From Strongyloides papillosus (Eukaryota > Nematoda > Chromadorea > Rhabditida > Strongyloididae), in contig SRSI01000015.1 of NCBI GenBank assembly GCA_005656395.1, positions 20,516 to 84,515 on the forward strand: 64,000 nt of DNA, in the 5' to 3' direction. Under the pieces are notes generated by a model. The model was not told where the DNA came from and searched no databases. It saw nothing but the letters and a program-made list of their open reading frames with translations. Both the position numbers and the translations under genes were made by a program. Positions 21,809 to 34,621 of this stretch are shown here, piece by piece (positions within the stretch are counted from its first letter, which is position 1; every line of letters starts with the position of its first letter).

Positions 21809-24800
21809 ATTTGTACCTAAATAATATAAACATGTAATTAATATTATAAACTTATTTTTCAATGACAAAATATAATAATTATATAAAAGAAATATATCAT
21901 TAAACTAATAGTCAACTCTAATATAAATTAAAATACTGTTAACTAATGACAATATTGGAAAAAAAAACATCTAAAGTAATAATGGAATGATTATATAAAC
22001 CCTAAATTCATCCTACATTACCCCAAGATATATAAGAAAGAAATAAAATAATAATATTATATAAATATTACCATCACAACCTTAATTTTTTGTGGGCGTA
22101 ACTGAATGATGGCATTTTGAAATGAATTATACAAATGTGTATCTATCTTTTTATCACCACTTATCGTTAAGAATGTTTCAAAAGTTCTCCGCCTAAGTTT
22201 GCTAATTGATAACAACATTATTATATTCTCCAAATTTTTACTCTTTTCCATAAGATATTACAAAAATAGAGGAATGAATTAAGAAATAAAAAAATGAAAT
22301 AATTATTAACAAGAATATATAAATTTGTTAAAACGCTTTTTTAAATAATTAATGGAATACGATAACAAGATAAAGAAAAATTTAGCCTAATCAGTAGTGA
22401 CTAGGGATTAAATTTCATTTTAGAAAATTTGAATGTTCATTAAAAAAAGTAGTATAAAAAAGAGATAGACAAAATGTGCACTAGTTTATTTAAAAAAGTT
22501 AAATTCAATTTAAATCGAAATGTTTCTTTAAATTAATTAATAATTTCACAGCTGTATGTAGTAGTGATTAATTTTTCAATGATTAAAAATGTAATTTACC
22601 ATAAAAAGACAATTCAACTACGTTAATATCAATTCCTTCTTTACTACGAGATACCACAAAGTAAGTAAAAAAACAAGCGGAAGTGCAAGTGTTAATGATT
22701 TTGTAAGCAATCTGAATGGATGGAAAAACAAATAAATTACAAATTAGTGGATGTGAATAATGATATTTATTTTTGGATTTGTCGTGAAATATAGCTATAA
22801 TTGATAATGAAAACTCCTACAAGGGAAATAAAAAAAAAGTGATATGTTTTATAAAGTTAAGATAATAGTAAATAAACAAGTTAAAGAAAATGATAATTAA
22901 GTTATATAGAGAAAAATTTGTCTTTTCTGTTATTAGAACAGATTTTATTTAAAAAAGAAGATCTTTTTCTTTTATGAAATTAAGAAGAAAAATATTGTTT
23001 CTTTTGTTGATGAAGGTTAAAACAATTACATTTTTCCCAATGGATTTCAATGTATTTTATGTAATAAAAATCTTTTTTATAAAATTTTAACATGAGTAAA
23101 ATAAAAATAAAGAAATAAATATTTGGATTTATAAAGTTATTGAAATAGTTTTTTCAAAATTCATAACAAAAAGATTTAAAATGATTTATTATCCAATGTA
23201 GTAAAATTGGTGGTAAAATATTTTTGTCATTTTTATAAAATTTAGATTTTCTTAAATTATAAATTCCTCTTAAAATTTATGATTTTTTTGTTTTTATATG
23301 ACAGATAAAAAAGATGAAAATAAGGTCTTGTTTTTGATCAAATATATTTATTTAAATGGTAATTTTTGGTTTTTCAACAATTAATTATATATTTTGCTAT
23401 GGTTTTAAGAAAATATGAAAAATATTTTAAAAATTGTTCCAAAATATAAATTTTAAAAAAATTTTGCGTCATGAAAAAGAAAATAGATAAATGATTAAAA
23501 CATTTTTAAAAAGGGTTGCTTTTTAATTATTGAAAAATAATTTTTAATACTCAATGGGAAATGAGTGATGGTGGTTTGGTAAAAGTTAAATAGAGAGAGG
23601 GAATCTAATTAATTACTTTTTAGGAAACATTTCTATATCATCGTTTCTTGGGACTAAGATAACTAATTAGAATATGTATATTAAATTGATAATGAAAGAG
23701 TGAGTTGAAAAATTATAATTTTTAAGAGTTATTTAGAAGTGAGCTATATATAATTTAAGTGTTGAAGTGAGATAATTTTAGTAATTAGGATGTTTAAAAA
23801 AAAATTGGAAGTAAGATTAGTTTTCTAAAAATTTTTATAAGTTACTTTTTTTTACTATTAACATTCTATAAGTTTTAAAAGTCATGAATAAATGATTAAA
23901 AATATTAAGTTTGCATTAATTTATACTTTGGATTTTAAGAACATCTCTAATTACTTATTTTAACATTGTAATTTGAATGGTAATTTTTTTTAAAAAGTTT
24001 TAAGTATTGGTTTAGTGACAGCCAAAGATTAAAAGTTAATTGTAAATTAAAAAAGAACTGTATAATAACAAATTACCATGAAAGTTCTTTGGACATTCTA
24101 TTAACTATGTTTCAGACACACCTACGATATTTATTATTACATTTAAATTGATATTCATTGCAATGTCGTGTTCATTTATATTATATTAATACATAATGAA
24201 AAATATTTAATGATCATTTTTCTAATAAAAGAGCGATACCACAAAAACGAAAGACTATTCTTAAATAATACATCTTTTTCACATTTTAAAAATCTTTATT
24301 TATAATATCAAAAATATAAATTGAGGGAAAATTTTTGTAAGTAGATATCATTTAGAAAATATAACAGTTGAATAAATAAAAATATTTCTAGATAGTCTCT
24401 AGAAGCTTAATGAATTCATTAACAAATGTTGTAAAAAAAACTAAATGAAAATACATTACAAAACCCAATATCTTAATTGTTATCTCGAAAAAACAATGGA
24501 AAAAACGTAAAAATTGCATGATTTTCTATGTAATCTTAAAATTGTTTTTAAATGAAATTTTATAAACAAACCAAAATAAATAGGTACCAAAGAAAATAGA
24601 TAAAAATATTTTATAATGTTATTTCATCATTTCTAAGATTTAAGAAAAATAGGGCGACAGTGTTAATAAAATAAAATTTGATTTATGTTGAAAAAATAAA
24701 ATTGGTTGAATTAAATGAAACTATATCATAGTTAAAGAAATTTTTTTTAAAAGTAAAATGTTAATGAATACTTCCTTGTTTAAAGCTTTAAAATAATTTT

Positions 24801-25295
24801 ATAAGATGTTTATCAAGTTAAATCATTTAAAGAAAGCAAGAATAAAGTTAGGTCAAAATTTGATGGACATTAAATAACTTCAAATTTGGTAAACACATAA
24901 GAGTTTTATTTGTGTTATAATTTTACATAAATAAAAGGCAACCAATATTACGTCAAATGTAGTTAATATCTTATTACTTTATTAAAAAGTTATTTCCATA
25001 GATTATCAAATAACTCCCATAGCTTTAACATATAATCATTTTTAAAAATTATTTTATTAAAATATTATCACATATGTTAGTAAAAATGTACTTAAATAAA
25101 TATAAAAAAATTATTTAGAATTTAGAAAAATGGTAATTTTTCTTCTTTTTCACTATTTTAAATAAAAGAAAAGATATGAATATATTTGACAAATTAGAAG
25201 TTATATGCTAGACCCGCATTTGCACTATTTAAATTGATGGCCATTTTTTATACTAAAAAAATTATATTTATAAAACCTTTTTTTCCAATTAATTT
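21809..25295. other. Intergenic region between flp-14 and mua-3
   Basis: About 3.5 kb, very AT-rich. A 64-codon frame at 22251-22057 (minus) starts with ATG and has a possible GTTGTG donor near its end, so it could be part of a flp-14 leader, but its composition gives no support for a protein. Nothing else is seen. The end nearest 25295 must include the mua-3 3' UTR. Confidence 0.5.
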
Positions 25296-28200
25296 TTAAT
25301 GAATTCTTGTTTCTGTTGAAGTTTTTGTTGTTATAACTTCAGAACAATATTTCTCAGTTCCATCATTATCAATAAAACGTGAATTATTATGTTTGGTTAC
25401 TTTATCAATTACAATATTTTCATCCTTAGATGTCATAGAAACTGAATCTTCATCAGATAAGTATTCGGTTGCACCATGTAAAGAACTTCCCTTTCCCCAT
25501 CTTCGAGTTTGGCCGACTGAAAATTCTTCCTCATTCTCATCTTTCTCCTGTTCCTCAATTATACAAGATTCTTGGAATGTCTTTGATTCTTCGACATTTC
25601 GTCTAGTATAAATATCATCTGCTAAATTGGTTGATGACGTCATTCCTTGTTTCATAGTGTTTCTTTTATTTTGATAATTTTCAATATTTGTTGTATAATC
25701 ACTAAAATCCTTGTTACTTTCTTCATGAATGTTATTACTGCTAGAGACCATATTATTACCATCATTATAAAATCTCCTACTACTTTCAATTATATGTTCT
25801 TCCTCCTGTCCATCTTCTGTTATTATTGTTCTTATCTCTTTAGTCGTTACATCAGTAGTAATTTTTTTCTCAATTTCCTCTCTAATTGTATAATCAGAGG
25901 AGGATCCAGATAAAATGCTCTCATTATCAGCCATCCTTCTATTTCGTCCTCCTGTTTTACAAGAAATTAATGGCCTTGGGATTTGAAGAGCCCCTTCTAA
26001 GTAATTTGTAAATTTCTCAGCGGCTTGCTCATTAGCCATGTGTCTTGATGAGATAATTTCTGTATTTTCACTACCAGACATTTTTATTTTTGGCCTAGGT
26101 ATGCCAATTTCATGACCATAAAGATCTCCAGCGGTGGACATCTGTGAAAAATCTCCGCCAGATTCAGAGGATGATGAGGCATCTAATGTATTCCAAGGGA
26201 ATATTCCACCCCCACTACGGCGATATGCTCCAGCAAGAGGTCCTTTCTTAAAGCAATGGCATTTTGTACAGAGATATAATAAACAACAAAGTGTCAGTAG
26301 TAAGAACAAGAGTGCAAGTAAAATAAGAAGAATCATTGATGCTTTAGATGGTTCAATTTCACACAATTCACCACTCCAACCATCAGTACAAGCACAAGTT
26401 ATATTTCTTGTAAATTCATTATGTACACAATCTCCATGATAGTTACAGAAACCACATGAAATAGATGCACACATACGACCAGGTTCAGCAGGATTACCAT
26501 CAACATATGTATCTGGACATTTACAATCATATCCAATAGGTTTATCAGTACATTCAGCAATTCCTGAACAATTTGTTAAACCAAGAGCACATTCATTAAC
26601 ATCTCTAATATTCATACAGAATGTATCTGGTGGTAGACCAGTAGAATCTCTAAGTTCAGATTTTCTAATATCCATAAAACCATGATCACATCTACATTCA
26701 GCTTGTTGTTCCATATTTACACATGTTGTATTCTTTGGACAGAAATTGACATCTGCACAATAATCCATTACACAAACTGATCCTGGTACAGCATCTTTTG
26801 GTGCTGCATCAGTATATCCTTTAAGACATTCACACTTATAAAGATATTCTTGATCAATACAACGAGCATTCTCAGAACATTCATTATCTTCTTTCTTAAG
26901 ACATTCATTATAATTTGTTATTGGTAAACATTTTCTTCCTGGAAGTATAGGATCTAAATCACGGAAACCAGGAGCACATTCACAATGATATCCATGAGGT
27001 TGATCAGGTATACATATACCTCTTTCATGACAATGATTTTTGTAACATGAATCATATGGATTTGGTTGTGTTGGGTTGATAAATAGATCACTATCACCAA
27101 CTTCATAATTATTTTGTTTTGTTATGTAATTAACTACTTGAGTATAAACATCTTGAGGTATTTTAATAGCACCTTTTTTGAAGTAAGCTGTTGTATTATA
27201 TAATAAACCAGTATCCCATGTTCCATTAATAATTTTAGGATTTGTAATATCATTTACCTCAGATGTTATAAAGAAATCATTCAACTTCGTATGTGAATAA
27301 CAATTTCCAAGACCTTCTTCATATCTTGTAGCAATAGTTTTATGTATAATATCTTGTGGATTTCCATATGAATCATTATATAAAAGATTTTTTTCACCAT
27401 CTCTAATAACCCACATTGGTATTTGGAAACCTTCAACAATATTACATTTACTCTTATTATCTTTCCTTTTTTGTCCTTCTGGACATCCACATATACTATT
27501 AGCAATACAAACTTCACCTAATTCTTTATCACACCATGCATTACCACATTTATCACCTTTCTTTGGTGCCTCACTACAAGGATTTAATAAATCAACATCA
27601 GATGGTACTGTTAATTTACCACCACCAATATGTCCATTTGATCTTTGTAATGATTGTATTAATTGATCCCACATATCACATTGATCAACTTTCTTTTCTG
27701 TCATTGTTGTTCCAACAGTAAAATTGACGAGTATTCCATCTGGCCAACTACTATTTACCATTTTCGGATGTGTTATGTAAGATATCTTTGAATTGACATA
27801 TTTTGTGGCATATGTTGTACCAGCAAAACTTCTACCAATATCTTTTGTGAATTCATCAGCAAATTGTAAATATACGGGATTCGTTGGATTTCCATAAGAG
27901 CTTGAATAATATATTGGTTCGCCATCTCTAGCAATAACACGTAATGGTATATTTGTTTTTTGAATTGGTCTACAATTCTCAAAATCAGAACCACGGCCTT
28001 CATCTGGTTTACAACCACAATACCATCCACTAATACAAACTTCACCACGTTCAATATTACAGTATGTCTTTCCACAAATCATTCCTTTAGGTTGTTCTTC
28101 TTGTGGTCTTATTGTTGTAATTCTTTCAGTTACAACTGGTACGGTATATACAGTTGGTCTGTAAGTACCTCTAGTCATTTCAAGATGTGGTAATTTTGTC

Positions 28201-31200
28201 TTAATAACAACTTCTTCTGGAATTGTATGATCACTAATAACATGTGTTGGTAGTGTTGATTGTTCATTTTGGAATTCAAGACATAATCTACCAGGTTCCA
28301 TAGGATTAGGTGATGAATCATAGAAACCATTTCGACATCTACAAATGTAATTATCATCTGTATCAACACAATCAGCATTTCTATCACAATTATTTGTACT
28401 TGGTGAAAGACATTCATTAAACCGACATATTCTACCAGGTAGTGATTTTGGAGATTCATCTCTATATGGAGCTTTACACTTGCATTCATATCCTCCAGGT
28501 GTATCTATACATATAGCATTTGTATGGCAATCATTTAATGTTCTACTTTCGCATTCATTTATGATAAATTTACATTGTGTTCCAGGTTTGGATGGATTTA
28601 AGTCATAATATCCTGATTTACATCTACAAGTATATCCTTCAGTTTTATCAATACAATCACTAAATTTGGAACAATCATTTAGTGTTGGATTGGCACATTC
28701 ATTAATTGGATTCAAACAAATTCTTCCTGGTCTATTAATCTTATCAGGTGATTGATCAATGGCATTAACAGCACATCTACAAGTATATCCTTCTGGGAGA
28801 TCCTCACAAACGGCAGTTGGATGACAATCATTTAATGATCTATCAAGACATTCATTAATAAGTTCTACACACACTCTACCAGGTTTAAACATTTTATTTG
28901 GTGATTGATCAATATAACCATCACGGCATTTACATGTGTAGCCATCTCTAGAATCATTTTCAATACAAATTCCATTTTCATCACAATCATTTTTAGTTGA
29001 ATCAAGACAAATAGATTTAGCTATATGGCATACTCTACCAGGTTTATTAACTAAATCAGGTGAATGATCAACAAATCCATTAGCACATTCACATGTATAT
29101 GTATCTTTACCGGTACTACGACAATTAGCATTGATATGACAATCATGAAGTTGAGGATCTTGACATGGATGTTTATATACTGGTTCTCTTTGTACCTGTC
29201 TTTCTTCACAAATTCTACCTCTTGGAGAACCTACTGGAGATTTGTCTTCATAACCTTTAATACACTCACAACGATAACCATTATTTTCATCATAACAAAT
29301 GGCATTTCTGGAACAGGTATTTAGAGCAGGATTACGGCATGCATTATTTCTAACACAAACTCTTCCAGTTAATCCATTAGGAGATTGATCATTATATCCT
29401 TGAATACAAGTACATTTATAATCATTATTTTCTAATGGTTCACAAATAGCAGCACTTGAACATTCATTTGTTGAAGGACAAATATCAGGTGGTGAACAAA
29501 CTCTTCCTGGTTGTGATGCCATATTTGGTGATCTATCAACATAACCATTTTTACATTCACAAGTATATCCTTCCTCTAAATCTCTACATTCAGCTTTTGG
29601 TGAACATGTATGTCTACCAGTACTACATTCATCAACTAATTTAACACATACTCTACCTGATCTTGACATTTTATTAGGAGATCTATCAATAAATCCAGAT
29701 GGACATTCACAGGTAAAGCCTTGTTCATTATCATGACATATAGCATTTGGATCACAATCATGTTTACCAGTGATACATTCATTTTCAAATTGTAAGCATA
29801 CTCTTCCTGGGAAAGCTGGATTAGGAGATATATCTTTAGAATTTAATGGACAAATACATTTATATGAATCTTGTGTATCAATACATCTAGCAATCTTATC
29901 GCAATCATTCTTATTTCTATCTCTACATTCATCTATCAATTGTCTACAAGCACGTCCAGGAAGTGATGGCGATGGTGAAATATCTAAAAATCCATCTTTA
30001 CAACGACAGTCATATCCATCTTCTTTATCTGTACAATATGCATTTCTATCACATGAATTAAGATTTGGATTACTACATTCGTTTACAAGTTCCTTACATA
30101 TTCTACCTGGATTTCTTGGATTCATATCTTGATAAACAGGTTTACATTTACAATCGAAACCATCATCTTTATCAATACATATAGCATTCATATGACAATC
30201 ATTAAGATGAGGGAATTGACATTCATTAATTTTAGGTTGACATAATCTTCCACTTTTTCCTGATGGAGAGATATCCTTAAAACCATTCCTACATCTACAT
30301 TCATATCCTTCTTCATTATCAATACATTCAGCAGATGGATGGCAGTCATTTAATTGTGGATATAGACATTCATTAATCATATTACAAACTTGTGTTCTTG
30401 GATTACGTTCATAGTTAATTGGACAAGTACATTTTGGTGTTCCATTAATAAGGCGACAAACTTCATTAAGATGTACTTTACATGAATTAATATTATCAAC
30501 TTTACATTCATCAGGAGGAAGTGTAGGTCTAGGTGAACATCTTCTACCTGGGAGTGTTATTCTATTTGGAGAATCATCAATAAATCCTGGTTTACATTGG
30601 CATGTATAACTTTGTGGAAGATCATGACATATAGCATCCCTATGACAATCATGACTTCCATTACTACATTCATCAACATTAGCTGGACGGCAAATTCTAC
30701 CAGGTTTGTTTATTCTATCTGGAGATTCATCAATGAAATTGTCTCTACATTTACATTTGTATGATTCAGGTGTATCAAGGCAATCAGCATTAGTTGAACA
30801 ATCATTTTGATTTGTAAGACATTCATTAATTCTTAATAAACATCTTCTACCAGGTTTATGAACTACATCCGTTGAAACATCAATGTATTGTGGTGGACAT
30901 GCACAAATGTATGAATCTTCAGTATCTGTACATATAGCATCAGGAGAACAGTCATTTTGTTTAGTTGCGCATTCATCTATTAATCGTTTACATTTCCTTC
31001 CAGGACGGTGTTTAATATCATATGAAACATCAAGATATCCATATGCACATCTACATGAATATGAATCAGGTGTATCCTCACAAATACCACCATCTCTAGC
31101 ACAATCATGATTTCCAGTAAAGCATTCATTTTCAAGAGTTTTACATAATCTACCAGGTTTTGTTTTTAGATTTGGTGATATATCTAAGAATCCTTGTCTA

Positions 31201-34200
31201 CATTGACATTCATATCCTTCATCATTGTCTATACAAATAGCACGATCAGGTGAATCACAATCATTTAGAGAAGGATTATCACATTCATGAATTAATGGTA
31301 TGCAAACTTTACCAGGATCATTTGGATTGGGACTCTTATCAATGAAACCTGGATTACATATACATGTATATCCACCACTAGCTTTACTTATACATCTAGC
31401 ATTTTTATCACAAGAATGTGAACCAACAGAACAAACATCTTCCATTTGTGGTTTATAACACCTTCTACCAGGGTTTCTTAATGGATCCATATCTTCATAG
31501 CCTGGTTTACAAATACATTTATATGAATCTGAAGTATCGACACAAAAGGCATCTTGATGACATGTATTAAGATTAGGATTTTGACATTCATTAACTAATG
31601 GTTTACATATAATACCACTATTAATTAATGGATTCGGTGAGAAGTCAATAAAACCAGGTTTACAACGGCATACAAAACCATCTGTTGTATCGATACATAT
31701 AGCATCAGGTGAACAATTATGTTTTCCGGTGGTACATTCATCTAATTCAGCTATACATAATCTTCCTGGTTTTTTGATTGGTTCTGGGGAATGATCAATA
31801 AAACCATAAGGACATGAACAAATAAACCCTTCATCTGTATCAATACATCTAGCATTTCTATCACAATCATGTTCTCCAGTCAAACATTCATTACGTAAAC
31901 ATACACCAGTGATAGGATGTCTTCTTTCACCTTTATTACATTGGCATGAATGATATTTTCCAGATGGATGTAATAAACAATGTTCATGTTTTCTAAGATC
32001 ACAATTATAAGGATAACTAGGATTACATGAACCAATAATTTGACATTTACCAGTGAAAGGATTTCTTTCATAACCTCTATTACATTCACAAATATATGTA
32101 TTATCAGAAGGTACACAAATTTCAGTATCAGAACATTGTACACCACCAATATCATTACATGTTCTTTCTTTCAATGGAGGTTCAATTTGTTTGACATCCT
32201 TGATACTTTCAAATCTAAGGCATTTTCCAGTAACAGATTCTCTATCATATCCTTCAGGGCATATACATCTATAATTATTCAAAGGAGTTTTTTGACAAAG
32301 TTCTGGGTAAATACAAGAAGTAGATAATTGAGGATTACACAAATCACCACCACAAACTTTTGTGACTGGATTTCTTAAAAATGGTTTAGTGCATTCACAC
32401 GATGCTTTTCCATTTACCATTATACATATTTCGTTTAATTCCCGATTACAACCTGTTTGTGTTTCAACATTACACTTTCCATGAAGATTTGGTTGTTTAA
32501 TTGTTGCTGGACATGCTGCTTTTTGTATAAGACTACGTAACCTTGTATCTAAATCTTTGAATTTTGATACATAAAACCAATTTTTTGGTGAACCAGCTAT
32601 TGATTCAAGTTCTGATGCTAAAACGTGGTCTGTTACACCGATTGAGAAAGTTTTGATATTTTTGGAGCGTGCTATTATAGATGGACCGGTGACATTATCT
32701 TGACTACGACCATCAGTCATTATAATTGCTACTCTTGAGATATCTGATGACAATGGCCTTGCTCCTTTTGATGTAGAGAATCCTTCATTAACCATATGTT
32801 GAATTGCAGCTCCTGTACGTGTTAGTCCAGTTAAATATTGTACATTAGAGATACCGTTAAGAAGAGATGTTTTATCTTTATATTGATTAAGATCGAATTC
32901 ATGACGGATTTGATCTGAATATTGTATAAGACCAACTCTTGTTTTTGATGGACCAATATCAAATAACTCAACAAATTCAGCTATAAAACGAAGAACTTCT
33001 GACTTAAAAACTCTTGATCCAATGGATCCAGAACCATCAATGAGGAATATAAGATCAGTTTTTTGTTTGGAACATGATGTTTCAACAGTACAAACACGAC
33101 CTGGTGCCAAACCAGCAGATGAGGATACATCAATAAAACCAGAATAACATTGACATGTGTATGAATCTTGAGTATCTATACAATCAGCATTTTCATCACA
33201 TGTATTTAGTGAATCACTACTACATTCATTAACAGTCTTAACACATTTTCTACCTGGTTCGAGACCATAAATACTGGAAATATCAACAAAACCATTTAAA
33301 CAAGAGCAAGAATAGCCATCAATTGCATCAATACATTCAGCAAATGGTGAACATGTATTAGCTTGTGTACCACATTCATTAATCAACTCCTTACACATAC
33401 GACCAGGTCTTCTAAGAGGATCAGTTGATATATCATAAAATCCCGGTCTACATTGACATTTATAACCACCAAAAACATTTGAACAAATAGCATTTGAATC
33501 ACAATCATTGTGTACTTCACATGTTTGTATCTTTTTACATTTACCATCATTATCACGTAAACAATTTTCATTACATTGACAAGTTTTTTTATTTTGAGAT
33601 GTTAATTTACATGATTCATTATCTCCACAATTTGATGTTGATGTGCAAGCTTTTTCAATAAATGTTGTTGTTTTTTGGTAGGTGTTATATTTACCTTGAT
33701 CAATTTGAATGTTATTATTTGGTTTAACACAAACTCTTCCAGGATAATAAGTAATATTCAATGAAACGTCAATAAAACCTGGTTTACATGTACAAATATA
33801 TGATTCTTTAGTATCTTCACAAAAAGCATTTTCAGAGCAATCATTTAATAAACCATTAGAACATTCATTAATAGCTTCAAGACATTTTCTACCTGGTAAT
33901 TTTCTATATCTCTCAGAGACATCAACAAAACCAGGTTTACATTTACATTCATATGATGAATCCGTATCAATGCATATAGAATTATGATTATCACAATCAA
34001 CATTATACTTTTCTGGTGATAAACATTCATTAATTCTTTCTTTACATATTCTACCAATTTGTCCTTTAGGAGAAATATCAATAAAACCACTTTTACAACG
34101 ACAACTAAATCCATCAGCTAAATCTATGCATTCAGCATTGTCATGACAATTATTTAATCTATTATCTTTACATTCATTAATAACACGACATCTTCCATCA

Positions 34201-34621
34201 GGTAATCTTTCATAACCTTGTGGGCAGACACATTTATAATTAGAATTAATGAAAAGGCATACTTCATGTTTGGTTTTGTCACAAGATAAAGGATCATTAA
34301 CATTACACTCTGGGGCATCTGGGATTGATGATTTAACACAAACTCGACCTGGTCTTTCAAGAGAATTTGTTGATTCATCTCTGTAACCATCTTTACAACG
34401 ACATGTAAAACTTTCTGGTGTATCTATACAATGGGCTGATGGTGAGCAATCATGTGCATTACTTGTGCATTCATTGATAATTTCACGGCATATTCTACCG
34501 GGGGGACGTCCATGTTGTCTGGAGATATCAACAAATCCGGAGGTACATTGACAAATAGGACCTGATGGTGATTCACGACATTCCGCAGCGGCATGGCAAT
34601 CGGATGTTGAACATTGATTTG
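25296..34621 (-). other. Giant last exon of mua-3 (9326 bases)
   Basis: A single uninterrupted frame of 3107 codons from the acceptor TTTTATAG at 34622-34629 to the stop. I checked the first 900 bases line by line and found no stop. It carries roughly 45 EGF modules in a period of about 150 bases, plus the VWA, SEA, membrane and cytoplasmic parts. This is exceptional in a genome where other genes keep small introns. Confidence 0.9.

Noticed and set aside
22057..22251. 64-codon minus-strand frame upstream of flp-14
   Set aside because: It has an ATG and a possible donor, but no domain and no clear coding composition; more likely leader or non-coding sequence.
27773..34390. Many overlapping frames in other phases across the mua-3 last exon
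   Set aside because: They are shadows of the 9.3-kb EGF-coding frame; repeated codon patterns leave other frames open by chance.
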